Assembly: GCF_021531655.1 (NCBI RefSeq)
Contig: NZ_JADYUF010000030.1
Coordinates: 1-45,564, forward strand
From: Leyella stercorea
Lineage (GTDB): Bacteria > Bacteroidota > Bacteroidia > Bacteroidales > Bacteroidaceae
Direction of reading: 5' to 3'
Length of the DNA stretch: 45,564 bases
Shown here: positions 6,233-15,782 of the stretch, piece after piece
Layout of the letters: every line of letters starts with the position of its first letter
How positions within the stretch are numbered: the stretch's first letter is position 1
The notes under the pieces: generated by a model
The model's input: the letters and a program-made list of their open reading frames with translations, nothing else
What the model was told of the DNA's origin: nothing
The model's database searches: none
Translations under genes and position numbers: made by a program

Positions 6233-9200
6233 TTATTTCTTTTCGCCTATCTGCTTCAGCATTTCGTCCACAGCAGCTTTCAGCTGGCGGTCGTTGCCAT
6301 TGATGAAGTCTTCAGGTGTGTTGTATACTGTTATGTCGGGATTGAGCTGAGTGTTCTCGGCATACGTGCCATCGAGGCTCATGCATCCCACCTGCGGAAT
6401 GCCGTACACCAAAGAGCGGTCGATCATAGTCTCCCACCACACGGCAGTCATAGTACCAGCTACTGGAGCACCGATGAGTTTGCCTATGCCGAGCGTCTTG
6501 TAGACCATCGGGAATCCGTGACCATTGCTGTAGTCGTCCTCGCAGATGAGTACGCACGAGGGTTTGGTCCACTTGTTGAACGGGTCGCGACCGATGAACT
6601 GTCCGCGTGGCATGAATTGCTGGTATTCCTTGCCGTTGAGTAGCGTGCAGAGGTCGTCGTGCAACCATCCGCCTCCGTTGTGGCGTTCGTCGACGATTAC
6701 CGCCTCGCGGTTGCGGTTGTTGTCGCTAAGTAGTTCGCGATAGACGGTGCGGAAGCTCTCGCTGTTCATTGCCTTGACGTGTACATAGGCGAGTCGGCCG
6801 CCCGACAGGCTGTCTACCAGATGGCGGTTGCGTTCCACCCAGCGCTTGTAGAGCAGTTCGTTCATTTTGCCCATAGACATTCCCTTTGTGTTGACATCGA
6901 AGGTACTGCCGCCCTTAGTGCGAATGGTGAGTCGTATTGGTTTGCCTATTTTCCCGTCTAGCAGAGGGAAGTAGTCCATACCGGCCTTGATGTCCGTGCC
7001 GTCGATTTTCTCGATGATGCATCCGGTCTTTACCTTAGTCTGCTTGCAGGCTATCTCGCTGCCCTTCACCACTTCAGCAATTTTCAGTCCGTCGCCGGTG
7101 TAGTTATCGTCGAGGAAGAGTCCGAGGCTGGCAGTCTGGAGCGGTGCCCACATGCCGTTGTATCTCGCTCCGGTATGCGAAGCGTTCAGCTCGCCCAGCA
7201 TTTCGCTCAGCATCTCCTGAAAGTCGTTGTTGTTGCTGATGTAGGGCAGGAAGCGCTCGTAAGTCTTGCGGTAGCCTTCCCAGTCTACGCCATGCAGGTT
7301 CTTGTCGTAGAACTTGTCCTTCACCTGTCGCCAAACGTGGTCGAACATATAGGCGCGCTCCTTGTAGGGCTGATAGTTGAACGGAGCTTCGAAGTCGATA
7401 TTCTTGACGGCTCTGCTTGATGGCGTAACCTTCTTGATGCCGCCGTCGCCAGCCAGATAGATGTTCTGGTAAGTCTTGTCGAACACCATCTCACCACCTC
7501 CGAGGTTCTTCATCAGCAGTTCAGTATGGCCTGTAATAAGGTTGCGGCGCCACAGGTCGGCACCACCCTCAAACGAAGCCTTATAGTAGATGTTCTCGCC
7601 ATCCTTGTCGAGCAAAGCGTCGCCGAGGAACGAGGAGTTTACCGTGAGGCGCACGATGCGGTCGCGGCAGTTATCAAGGTCGAACTTCAGATCCTCTGTC
7701 TCCTGTGCTTTCGGCTTCTCAAGATTCTTCTTCTCCTTCTCTTCCTTCTTTTCCTCCTGCTTCTTCTCCTTATTGGTCATGTTCTCCTTAGCCAGGGCAC
7801 GCTCCTCCTTGTTCATGCGGAAGCGCTCGTAAGCCTCAAGGTCGAAGAACATCAAGTAAGCGTCCGACTCAGCTCCCCAGCTGCCGTGGCTGCGGTATCC
7901 GGCACGGTCGCTGCTGAACAGCATGGCCTTGCCTCCGAGCACCCACTTGGCGTCGCCCTCATTATATCCGCTTTCGGTGAGGTTGTGTATTTCGCCGTTG
8001 CCCGAAGCATTTACCAGGGCGATGTCCGAATTGTTCCAACCTCCCACGCCGATGTACGAGGATAGCAGCCACTTGCTGTCGGGGCTCCATGTGTAGTCGA
8101 TGTCACCGTCGCTGTACGAATAGACGTATTTGCCGTCCATCACGGTCTTCACGTTCTTGCCCTTAGCGTCCATCACGCGCAGGGTGCCACGGTTTTCCCA
8201 GAAAGCGATCTGCTTGCCGTTAGGGCTGAATTTCGGTTGGAATGAAGTCTGGTCGGATTGTGTCAGTCGCTCCTCTACAAGTTCGGTAGCATAAGCAAAC
8301 TGCTTTTCGTCCTTGTTCTTGATGGTAGTGGCGTAGATTTGCCACAGTCCGTTGCGTTCCGAGTCGTATATTATGGTGCGTCCGTCGGGCGCAAAGTCTA
8401 TGTCGCGCTCCTGTTCGGGAGTGTTTGTTATCTGCTTTGTAGTGCGGTATTCTATCGACGTAACGTACACGTCACCATGCAGTACAAATCCTATTTCCTT
8501 TCCGTTGGGCGAGAGCTTGATATTGTAAGCCCCCGAGTTCTTGATCTGTCGTATGAGTTCCTTGCCCTCGTTGTCAGCCACTATTCTGATGGCAGTCTTT
8601 TGTGGCTGTGCTCCTTGGCGCACGGTGTATATCTCGCCATCGTAGCCGTAGCACAGCGTGCCGTCGTTGGCAGCTGATAGGAATCGTACGGGATTCTTCT
8701 CGTGGCTGGTGATGCGTGTCTCCTTGCCATCGAGAGTGCGGTGGTAGATGTTGAGTGTACCGTTCTGCTCGCTCAGATAGTAGAACGACTTACCGTCGGC
8801 AGCCCATACGGGGTCGCGGTCTTCGCCGTCGAACGAGGTGAGCTTCTTGAACTTTTCGCCTCTCTTGAGCCAGATGTCGCGTGTGATAGGCGAGCGGTGG
8901 TGCTTTCGCCATTCGTCCTCATATCCCTTGCGGTCCATATAGAGCACGTCGCCAGACGAGTTGATGTCGAGAGCGTCCATTGTCACCTCAGAGTAGAGTT
9001 TGGGGCGTCCGCCGTCAATGCCTACAGCGTACACTTGTGGGAAGGAGCCTGCAAATATTATCGATTTTGTGGTAGGCATCATCGACGATTTGAACAGTAT
9101 TGTAGAGTTGTCCTTCCAGCGCAGCGGATATTCGTTGCCGCTGTGTGTTGTCACGCGGCGCGGTATGCCACCGTTGGCATCCATCACCCACACGTCGATG

Positions 9201-9460
9201 CTACCCTCGCGGCTCGATGCAAAAGCGATGTTTTTGCCGTCGGGGCTCCATACCGGATAGGAGTCGAATGCAGCGTTTGCTGTGATTTGTCTGGCTGTGC
9301 CTCCGTTGGACGATACCGTGAAGATGTCGCCACGATAGGAGAATGCGATTGTCTTGCCGTCGGGCGATATTGCCGGATGGCGCATCCATAGCGGATTGTC
9401 TTGCGCCTGTGTGGTAAAGCCGTAAGCGGTCAGGAGTGTGGTTAATAAGATTTTGTTCAT
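6233..9460 (-). CDS. Tricorn-like exported S41 family protease
   Basis: A 1075-residue protease of the Tricorn type. A Sec signal peptide (residues 1-19, ending TTQAQ) sends it to the periplasm. Residues about 20-540 hold repeated WD40/PD40 beta-propeller blades, recognisable by recurring SPDGK.IAF and DG..IY motifs; they form the substrate gate in Tricorn. A very Lys/Glu-rich linker (about 560-600) follows, then a second short propeller, a helical part (YMFDHVWRQVKDKFYDKNLHGVDW), a PDZ-like domain (GLFLDDNYTGDGLKI) and the S41 catalytic domain, with the nucleophile Ser978 in CEDDYSNGHGFP and EAVIVDERHNGGGW before it. Length is normal. It is the last of a six-gene minus-strand run, 33 bases after an 81-residue small protein. 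Role: probably turnover of peptides in the periplasm. Confidence 0.93.
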   Translation of the reverse strand: MNKILLTTLLTAYGFTTQAQDNPLWMRHPAISPDGKTIAFSYRGDIFTVSSNGGTARQITANAAFDSYPVWSPDGKNIAFASSREGSIDVWVMDANGGIPRRVTTHSGNEYPLRWKDNSTILFKSSMMPTTKSIIFAGSFPQVYAVGIDGGRPKLYSEVTMDALDINSSGDVLYMDRKGYEDEWRKHHRSPITRDIWLKRGEKFKKLTSFDGEDRDPVWAADGKSFYYLSEQNGTLNIYHRTLDGKETRITSHEKNPVRFLSAANDGTLCYGYDGEIYTVRQGAQPQKTAIRIVADNEGKELIRQIKNSGAYNIKLSPNGKEIGFVLHGDVYVTSIEYRTTKQITNTPEQERDIDFAPDGRTIIYDSERNGLWQIYATTIKNKDEKQFAYATELVEERLTQSDQTSFQPKFSPNGKQIAFWENRGTLRVMDAKGKNVKTVMDGKYVYSYSDGDIDYTWSPDSKWLLSSYIGVGGWNNSDIALVNASGNGEIHNLTESGYNEGDAKWVLGGKAMLFSSDRAGYRSHGSWGAESDAYLMFFDLEAYERFRMNKEERALAKENMTNKEKKQEEKKEEKEKKNLEKPKAQETEDLKFDLDNCRDRIVRLTVNSSFLGDALLDKDGENIYYKASFEGGADLWRRNLITGHTELLMKNLGGGEMVFDKTYQNIYLAGDGGIKKVTPSSRAVKNIDFEAPFNYQPYKERAYMFDHVWRQVKDKFYDKNLHGVDWEGYRKTYERFLPYISNNNDFQEMLSEMLGELNASHTGARYNGMWAPLQTASLGLFLDDNYTGDGLKIAEVVKGSEIACKQTKVKTGCIIEKIDGTDIKAGMDYFPLLDGKIGKPIRLTIRTKGGSTFDVNTKGMSMGKMNELLYKRWVERNRHLVDSLSGGRLAYVHVKAMNSESFRTVYRELLSDNNRNREAVIVDERHNGGGWLHDDLCTLLNGKEYQQFMPRGQFIGRDPFNKWTKPSCVLICEDDYSNGHGFPMVYKTLGIGKLIGAPVAGTMTAVWWETMIDRSLVYGIPQVGCMSLDGTYAENTQLNPDITVYNTPEDFINGNDRQLKAAVDEMLKQIGEKK

Positions 9461-9493
9461 AGTTGTTTTTTTGTTATATGTTTTTGATATTTG

Positions 9494-9739
9494 TTATCTT
9501 CCCATGCCGCACCCTTTAGTCTTGTCGGCTTTGTCGGCTCTCACCGAACCGGCATTCTGAGCGCTGAACTCTCTGTTTATTTCAGCCAGTTCCTTGCGTC
9601 CGAAGATATAGTCGTCGTATAGGTCGTCCATGTCGATGCCTTCGCATTCTGCGTCGCCGAAGCCTCCAAGTGCCTCTTTCACTATATCCATGCGTTCATC
9701 GACTGTTGTGTCCTTAATCAGTAAACTTTTAGTTGTCAT
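9494..9739 (-). CDS. small conserved-looking protein (81 aa), function unknown
   Basis: An acidic 81-residue protein: N-terminal KSLLIKDTTVDERMDIVKEALGG, an Asp-rich middle DMDDLYDDYIFGRKELAEINREF, and a C-terminal tail with KGCGMGR. The pattern LLIKDTT-x-(E/D)ER-x-x-IV-x-EALG matches my memory of short uncharacterised proteins found in many gut anaerobes, usually with several cysteines in the middle; here only Cys33 and Cys77 remain. No signal peptide or membrane segment. It lies 39 bases after hrpB and 33 before the protease, so it is probably co-transcribed. Function unknown. Confidence 0.65.
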   Translation of the reverse strand: MTTKSLLIKDTTVDERMDIVKEALGGFGDAECEGIDMDDLYDDYIFGRKELAEINREFSAQNAGSVRADKADKTKGCGMGR

Positions 9740-9778
9740 TTTATATTTAATTTTTTAATTGTTAGAATGCGTACGAAT

Positions 9779-12328
9779 TCAAGACTTCTTCACTCCCCTT
9801 ACTGCCTCTGCTTCCAGTGGGTTTTCGGGCCAGTAGTGTTTGGGGTATCTGCGTCGCAGCTCCTTGCGCACTTCGAAGTAAGTTGCTTGCCAGAAGCTTT
9901 CGAGGTCTTGAGTCAACTGTACCGGTTTGAATCCAGGCGACAGCAGTTCCATAAGTAGTGGTTGTCTGCCGTCGTCAATGCATGGAGTGCGTTTCATGCC
10001 GAAGCATTCCTGTAGTCGTACACTCAGCACGGGAGCCTCAGCCCCATGTCGGTATTCGATGCGAATGTGCGAGCCAGTAGGCACGGCGATGTGAGTAGGG
10101 GCGAGTCGGTTTATTTCCAGTTGCGTTTCGTATGAAATCGAGTTCCATAGAATTTCGGCGAGCTTCAGTTTCTTCAGTTCGGCAGCAGTCGACTTGATGT
10201 GTCCTCCCTCGTCAATATACAGCGGCAGCCAATCCTTAGCATTGGCAGTCAGATGCTCAGTCGAGATGTCGGGAATGTTCAGTTCGGGATGCCATGCAGC
10301 CACTTGAGCCACACGGTTTTGCAGACGAGTCACCTCGGCGTTGCTCCAGTCAAGCATGCTCATTCCGTCCTTCTTCACAGCCTCACATATTATATTTACC
10401 ACATCCTCAGCCACGGCATTGTGTATAGGCTTAGAGCTTATGGTGAGCTTTCCTATTCTTCTTTCCGTTTGCATCAGCACACATCCCTGCTTGCTGTCCC
10501 ACGATATGTTGTCGCGTTCTGTAATGATAGAGTCGTCAAGGTCGTCGGGATTGAGCGGAGCCGCCATGAATATGCGTCCTGCAGCGGTAGAGGCGTTGTT
10601 GAGCGAAGCTATCGCAAGCCACTTGTGTCCCGCTTGCGAGTCGTTCTGCTCAAGCTTCACGTTAGCGCCACTTGCCAGCCGGTAGCCGCCTATGTTGTCG
10701 ATGCTCATGGCTATGCGCTCTGGATAGGCATAAGCCACCAGCATACCTATGTCAGTAGGCGCTACGTCGTTGTTGTCCTCAGCTACATGAACCATACGTC
10801 TGTATTCGGCAGCTATTTGTGCTATGCGTTGCCATTTGTCAGTCTGCTTGTTTCTGCGAGCTTGTCGTAGAGTGGTGATTCTCAGCCCAAGGTCAGTCCG
10901 GGCAGATTCGCCCATAGGATCTTTCTCCTCAAGTATGGCAGCGATGTCGCAAGCTACACCCTTGAGGAGTTGGTCGGAAGCTTGCAAAATCATCCTTGCT
11001 ATACGTGGATGGCAGGGTAGGGCAGCCATACGCTTGCCGAGCGTTGTTATGCAGCCCTTCTCGTCGATGGCTCCTAGCGATATTAGCAGGCTATGCGCTT
11101 TGACGACATTGCTCTGAGGCGGCATCGTGAGCCATGGCAGAGCCTTCACATCGTTCTCGCCGAAAGCAGCTATCTCCAATAGCATCGGAGCCAGATCGGC
11201 TTCCTCTATCTCTGGTTTGCGCTGTTCGCCCATCAAGTGTTCGGAGGCTTTAGTCCACAGCCTGTAGCATATGCCCTCGGCAACACGTCCAGCACGTCCG
11301 CTACGTTGTGTCGCCATGTCCATGCTGATGCGCACCGTCTCAAGGTGGCTCAGTCCGGTGCGTGCGTCGAACATCATCTGTCGGCACAGTCCGGAGTCTA
11401 CTACCACCCTCACGCCTTCAATCGTGAGCGATGTTTCGGCTATTGGCGTAGCCAACACCACTTTGCGTTCGCCATCCCTTGACGGGGCTATTGCTTTGTA
11501 TTGCTGCTGGGGTGGCAGGTTGCCATACAGGGGTATCACGCTTGTGGGCAGTAGCGCAGAGCCGAGCAGTTGCTGGCAGCGTTCTATCTCGCCCTGTCCT
11601 GGCAGAAACACCAGAATGTCGCCCTTGTGCCGGTTGTGTGCCTCTATCGTAGCCGATGCAGCCATTTGCGAAATGTCGCGACGGTCGGCATTTGCGTTGG
11701 CATATTTGATGTCAACGTCAAACATATGGCCCTCGCTCTCTATGAGCGGAGCCTTCAGCAAGTTGCATATTCTCGAAGCGTCGATAGTGGCCGACATAAT
11801 GACAATCTTGATGTCTGGGCGTATTATCTGTTGCGTCTGGCGTGTCAGGGCCAGAGCAAGGTCGGAGTTGATGCTACGTTCGTGAAATTCGTCAAACACC
11901 ACCACGTCCACACCCTCAAGCGTAGCGTCGTCCACCAGCATACGTGTCAGAATGCCCTCGGTGAGCACCTCGATTCTTGTCTGGCTCGACACCTTGTTTT
12001 CAAATCGTACCCTATAGCCTACGGTCTGCCCCACGGGTTCGCCTATCATATGAGCCATCCGTTCGGCTATCTGTCGTGCGGCAAGTCGGCGCGGTTCGAG
12101 CATCAGTACCTTACCTGTGCAGCTTGATGTCTTGCTCGCGTTACTTGGTCCGTTTGCGCTGTTATTCAGTCCAGCCATTATGGTCAGAGGCAGCAAGGTC
12201 GACTTGCCGGCACCGGGAGGCGCTGTTACTACAACCGAGTTGTGCTTCTCCAGCGCCTTGTTTATGTCCAAGGCTATCTGCGCCGCAGGCAGCGCAATAT
12301 TGTGGCTTATTATTTCGTTTAAGTCCAT
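9779..12328 (-). CDS. hrpB: ATP-dependent helicase HrpB
   Basis: An 849-residue DExH-box helicase of the HrpB family; cellular substrate is not well established. Motif I is APPGAGKST (residues 36-44), the DExH box is DEFH (146-149), motif III SAT is in IVIMSATIDAS, and motif VI is QRSGRAGR in the second RecA domain. The helicase-associated HA2 and the HrpB-specific C-terminal domain follow, the latter ending with HRPB_C-like LLMELLSPGFKPVQLTQDLESFW and RYPKHYWPENPLEAEA. The length is that of the full family. The start lies 13 bases after the nucleoside phosphorylase gene, so the two are surely co-transcribed. Confidence 0.94.
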   Translation of the reverse strand: MDLNEIISHNIALPAAQIALDINKALEKHNSVVVTAPPGAGKSTLLPLTIMAGLNNSANGPSNASKTSSCTGKVLMLEPRRLAARQIAERMAHMIGEPVGQTVGYRVRFENKVSSQTRIEVLTEGILTRMLVDDATLEGVDVVVFDEFHERSINSDLALALTRQTQQIIRPDIKIVIMSATIDASRICNLLKAPLIESEGHMFDVDIKYANANADRRDISQMAASATIEAHNRHKGDILVFLPGQGEIERCQQLLGSALLPTSVIPLYGNLPPQQQYKAIAPSRDGERKVVLATPIAETSLTIEGVRVVVDSGLCRQMMFDARTGLSHLETVRISMDMATQRSGRAGRVAEGICYRLWTKASEHLMGEQRKPEIEEADLAPMLLEIAAFGENDVKALPWLTMPPQSNVVKAHSLLISLGAIDEKGCITTLGKRMAALPCHPRIARMILQASDQLLKGVACDIAAILEEKDPMGESARTDLGLRITTLRQARRNKQTDKWQRIAQIAAEYRRMVHVAEDNNDVAPTDIGMLVAYAYPERIAMSIDNIGGYRLASGANVKLEQNDSQAGHKWLAIASLNNASTAAGRIFMAAPLNPDDLDDSIITERDNISWDSKQGCVLMQTERRIGKLTISSKPIHNAVAEDVVNIICEAVKKDGMSMLDWSNAEVTRLQNRVAQVAAWHPELNIPDISTEHLTANAKDWLPLYIDEGGHIKSTAAELKKLKLAEILWNSISYETQLEINRLAPTHIAVPTGSHIRIEYRHGAEAPVLSVRLQECFGMKRTPCIDDGRQPLLMELLSPGFKPVQLTQDLESFWQATYFEVRKELRRRYPKHYWPENPLEAEAVRGVKKS

Positions 12329-12341
12329 TCTTTATGGATAA

Positions 12342-13220
12342 TTACAATCTGTCGAGCACCAGCTTTATCAGGTCGTCGATATGGTTCTTGTATCCGGTGT
12401 CGGCGCGTCCTGCCCTACGATTGGCTATCACCATGCAGACCGTTGTGGCGTGGTGTCCCATCAGTCGGGCGAGTCCAGCCAGTGCCGAACTTTCCATCTC
12501 AAAATTGGTGATGTGCAGTCCGTTGTATTCGAAGCTTTCTATCTTTTCGTTCTGGTTAGGGTCGGCAAGCGGAATGCGCAGCTGCCGGCCTTGCGGTCCG
12601 AAGAAGCCTCCGCATGCCACGGTGATGCCCCTTACCATACCCTCAGCTATGCGCTCAACGAGCGTCTCGTCGGCCTTGATCACATAAGGATAAGGTTGGC
12701 ACATATTGCCAGTCCATCCCAGATGGTTGATGAGGGAGCGTTCCATCTGTAGGTCGCACACGGCATTGCGTCCGGCGTAGAAGTTGAGCAGACCGTCAAA
12801 TCCCACAGAATATTCCGAGCACACGAATGTGCCCTCGGGAGTGTTTAGTTGCAGACCGCCACAAGTTCCTATTCTCACTATTTCAAGGCTGCGCGTCTGT
12901 TCCTTCTCCATGCGAGTGTTGAAGTCGATGTTGGCAAGAGCGTCAAGCTCGTTCATCACGATGTCGATGTTGTCGCATCCAATGCCGGTAGACACCACGG
13001 TGATGCGCTTGCCCTCATACTGTCCGGTCACGGTGCGGAATTCGCGGCTTTCTACCTCACACTCTATATTGCTGAGATGCGAAGCTACCAGAGCCACCCT
13101 GCCTGGGTCGCCCACTAATATCACCTTGTCTGCCAGATGCTCTGGCTTCAGATGCAAATGAAAAACGCTGCCGTCGCCGTTTATTATCAGCTCAGAAGCA
13201 GCAAAATACTTCTTCTCCAT
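12342..13220 (-). CDS. nucleoside phosphorylase (uridine phosphorylase-like)
   Basis: A 292-residue phosphorylase of the PNP/UDP family, cleaving nucleosides with phosphate to a free base and ribose-1-phosphate; uridine is the likeliest substrate. Visible motifs are the phosphate-binding VILVGDPGRV near the N-terminus, VVSTGIGCDNIDIVMNEL, the IVRIGTCGGL strand-turn, and ITNFEMESSALAGLARLMGH, the ribose-binding Met-Glu segment. Length slightly exceeds E. coli Udp (about 253), as is common in Bacteroidetes members. It sits 13 bases ahead of hrpB. Confidence 0.87.
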   Translation of the reverse strand: MEKKYFAASELIINGDGSVFHLHLKPEHLADKVILVGDPGRVALVASHLSNIECEVESREFRTVTGQYEGKRITVVSTGIGCDNIDIVMNELDALANIDFNTRMEKEQTRSLEIVRIGTCGGLQLNTPEGTFVCSEYSVGFDGLLNFYAGRNAVCDLQMERSLINHLGWTGNMCQPYPYVIKADETLVERIAEGMVRGITVACGGFFGPQGRQLRIPLADPNQNEKIESFEYNGLHITNFEMESSALAGLARLMGHHATTVCMVIANRRAGRADTGYKNHIDDLIKLVLDRL

Positions 13221-13333
13221 ATCTTGAATTTCGAATTATGAGTTACGAATGTCCGTTGACTTCTGTTGACTACGGGCGAAGCCAAAACTTTCTTTAATTC
13301 TCATTTGACACCCCCATTAGTTTGTAATCGACA

Positions 13334-14524
13334 TTAGATTTTGCTTTCCTTCTGTCGTAGTTCGCCCAAAGCACGTTTCAGCGTTTGTCGTAGTTCGTCG
13401 GTCTGCAGTTCCAGTTGTTGTATTTTCAACCCAATCTGAGCCTTGTCACCGTCAGCAGCTGTATGATATTGTGCACGCATGGCAGAGAGTTTGGCCGTCT
13501 TGGAAGTCAGTTCGTTACGAAGACGTACCGTCTCGTAGTAAGCCATGCGCGTCTCATCCGACTTGAATTGATCGATGCTGTTGTAAGTGATGCGGTCGTT
13601 TATCACGAAGTTTATGCCATCAGCCTTACTATGTGTCAGACTGTTCTCTTGCTTCAGCTGATTGAGTTGTTGCATGGCACTTTCGCGCTTTTCGGGCGTA
13701 GGCCATGTAGCGCGTATTCTGTTCAGGCAAGCCAGGCTATGCAGTTCCTTCTCGCCCATGCTGAGAGCTTCATAATTCTGTCGGGTGTCGGTAGGCACGA
13801 AGGTGTAGACACACACCTTGCCTTCGGGCTGGTTTCGGGTGGAGGCGAACCATGCCAGCTTGTCAGCATCAGCAACGATATATGCAAAATCGTCGGAAGG
13901 TGAATTGAAAGGCAAACCGATATTTTCGGCATTAAGGAAAGTGCCCTCGCCTGCCTCAATCTTTGTCATGTAGATGTCGCGCTTGCCCAGACCCTCATCG
14001 TCCGAAACTCCTGCAAAGTAAAGCGTCTGTCCGTCAGACGACATAAATGGGAAACTGATGTTCTTGAATTTGCCATTCACCGACTTCACCGGCTTCGCCT
14101 CGCCCCACTGACTGCCCACCATGTCGCGTGTGTACAGACGAGCAATGCTGTCGGTGCCCATCTCGGTGTAGTAGCATCGGTTGCCGAATCCATTGACAAA
14201 AACATACGAGTCGTTGGCCTCGTCGGTGTTGAAGAAAGAGTTGTACTTGACGAATTTTCCGTAAGAAGCTGGCAACGGTATCTCATCCAGCACATTGTTG
14301 ATGTCCACCACGGTGCTGTCTATGACAAACACCTTCTGAGTGTTTGTCAACATATCGTCAAAGAGGGCCTTGGCTTTAGGGCTCATAGCGGGCATATTGT
14401 CCGTAGGCTTAGGTTTTACAATTGTAGACTTCGCTTTCGAGCGTTTGGTTTTGCGGCTTTGGGCGTTCAGTCCCGATGTGGTGAGTGCGAGAGCCAGGAG
14501 TATGAGTAGTTTCTTGCTGTTCAT
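13334..14524 (-). CDS. exported PD40-repeat protein of unknown function
   Basis: A 396-residue exported protein: signal peptide about 1-21 (ending GLNAQ), a basic Lys/Arg-rich stretch, then a beta-propeller-like part with PD40/WD40-type motifs (FPFMSSDGQTLYFAGVSDDEG, KRDIYMTK, DDFAYIVADADKLAWFAST). The last 120 residues are predicted helical and heptad-like (ELTSKTAKLSAMRAQ and onwards), probably a coiled coil. Similar PD40 modules occur in OmpA-like Bacteroidetes proteins, but no OmpA domain is present here. It lies 30 bases after the GT2 gene and 113 before the nucleoside phosphorylase gene. Confidence 0.72.
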   Translation of the reverse strand: MNSKKLLILLALALTTSGLNAQSRKTKRSKAKSTIVKPKPTDNMPAMSPKAKALFDDMLTNTQKVFVIDSTVVDINNVLDEIPLPASYGKFVKYNSFFNTDEANDSYVFVNGFGNRCYYTEMGTDSIARLYTRDMVGSQWGEAKPVKSVNGKFKNISFPFMSSDGQTLYFAGVSDDEGLGKRDIYMTKIEAGEGTFLNAENIGLPFNSPSDDFAYIVADADKLAWFASTRNQPEGKVCVYTFVPTDTRQNYEALSMGEKELHSLACLNRIRATWPTPEKRESAMQQLNQLKQENSLTHSKADGINFVINDRITYNSIDQFKSDETRMAYYETVRLRNELTSKTAKLSAMRAQYHTAADGDKAQIGLKIQQLELQTDELRQTLKRALGELRQKESKI

Positions 14525-14554
14525 ATTATTATGTAGTTTTTATTTGTTTTGCTG

Positions 14555-15487
14555 TTATTTAATAAGGTAGAAGAGCAGATTTCGTGTAATGGGATTGCCA
14601 ATCATCTTCCTGAAGTAAGCATACTTCTTGGTGTAGTTGCGGTCGGGCAGAGGGTAAAGCCCTTTGCGAGCCAGGCGTTCCATAGTCTTCACGAGGGTCT
14701 TCTTGTCGTGGGTGGTGCGTATCACGTCACACAGATAGTCCATGGTCAGTTGGGCTATGCGTCGGTTCATGGCCGGTCGGTCGGTTTCGGGCACCACAAG
14801 TTTCAGCATGTTCTGCAGCGTCTTCTCCGTCTCTGCCAGTCGATGGGCATGTATAGAAGCGTCGGCAGTCGACAAAGTTGACAGCCGACTCTCCATATAA
14901 GCGTTAGAATCGGTATAGAAGAAGCGCTCCGATCGTAGTAGCAGCTTGGTGAGAAACTCGTTTTTGTTGGCTATCCTTTCATTAAATTCCTCCGACACTA
15001 TTACGTTCTTTTCAAACAGGTAGCCTATCTTGGCCGCTTGAATCGTGTTGCCTTTCATATATGTGCTGCCCTGCATAGGTCCCTCGTAAGTGAATGGAGT
15101 GGTAGCATTGTCGGGATTGTCAGTATTCTTATAGAATACCACATCGGGATTGTGATAGCGCGCTATGTCCAGACAATGCTCGTAGGGAGCCCTTATCAGT
15201 AGGTCATGACTGCCTACGAATTGCACATAGCGTGCAGTACTCATCCTCAGCCCCATAGAGTATGCTGCCGACACTCCCATATAGCGCTGGTGGATGTACG
15301 TTATCTCATCGTCCTTTCCCAACAGTATATTAAGAGCTGCGGTAGAATCTCCGTTGTCTACAACAATTATCTCTCTGTCTGCAGAAGCCAGCGACAACTG
15401 CGTTATGCTGTCAAGGCATTGACTCAGAATGGCAGGCTCTGCGTCGTGATTGTACACAATGAAACTTATAAGAGGTTTGGCGGGCAT
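14555..15487 (-). CDS. glycosyltransferase family 2 protein
   Basis: A 310-residue GT-A fold glycosyltransferase. The N-terminal sequence ISFIVYNHDAEPAILSQCLDSI followed by REIIVVDNGDST is the nucleotide-sugar binding half (usual DNgStD). AAYSMGLRMSTARYVQFVGSHDLL is the acceptor-side region, with SHD in place of the usual metal-binding DxD-type DDD. Specificity cannot be read; a role in surface polysaccharide or glycoprotein synthesis is likely. The C-terminal 100 residues are helical. It starts with a clear promoter box 50 bases upstream and heads the minus-strand run. Confidence 0.85.
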   Translation of the reverse strand: MPAKPLISFIVYNHDAEPAILSQCLDSITQLSLASADREIIVVDNGDSTAALNILLGKDDEITYIHQRYMGVSAAYSMGLRMSTARYVQFVGSHDLLIRAPYEHCLDIARYHNPDVVFYKNTDNPDNATTPFTYEGPMQGSTYMKGNTIQAAKIGYLFEKNVIVSEEFNERIANKNEFLTKLLLRSERFFYTDSNAYMESRLSTLSTADASIHAHRLAETEKTLQNMLKLVVPETDRPAMNRRIAQLTMDYLCDVIRTTHDKKTLVKTMERLARKGLYPLPDRNYTKKYAYFRKMIGNPITRNLLFYLIK

Positions 15488-15538
15488 ATTCTGTGTGTCT
15501 TTTTACGTTTTTTATTCTGTCTGATGTTGTTATTATTG

Positions 15539-15546
15539 CAAAGGTA
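15539..15546 (-). promoter_or_regulatory. -7 box of the GT2-led gene run
   Basis: Minus strand TACCTTTG, matching TAnnTTTG, 51 bases before the GT2 start. No convincing -33 TTTG at the usual distance. It may drive all six genes down to the Tricorn-like protease, since gaps between them are 13-113 bases. Confidence 0.5.
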
Positions 15547-15720
15547 ATAATTTTTATTTCTATTCAGTTTGCAGGAAAGAAGTTTTTTCACATTATAAAA
15601 ACAAATAATAATTATAATATGAAGTAAAGGCCTAATGCAAAACTGACAAAATGCGAACGCCGATAACGTTGTGTAGTAATGGCACGATATTTGTAATATT
15701 GATTTCGAACGAGTGAAATA

Positions 15721-15760
15721 CTCAACATTTGAAATAAAAACTCAATATTTGATATTAAAA
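15721..15760 (+). repeat. 20-bp imperfect tandem repeat in front of htpG
   Basis: Two adjacent 20-base units (15721-15740, 15741-15760) sharing ctcaa-atttga and an A-rich tail are identical at 17 of 20 positions, ending 22 bases before the htpG start. They lie where the untranslated leader or promoter of a heat-shock gene should be, and no perfect TAnnTTTG is seen nearby. Confidence 0.45.
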
Positions 15761-15782
15761 ACTTAATAATACAAACAAAATT

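Noticed and set aside
7526..9391. Long plus-strand ORFs (179 and 229 codons, others) opposite the Tricorn-like protease
   Set aside because: Antisense shadows: no recognisable domain, and composition is explained by the codons of the opposite strand.
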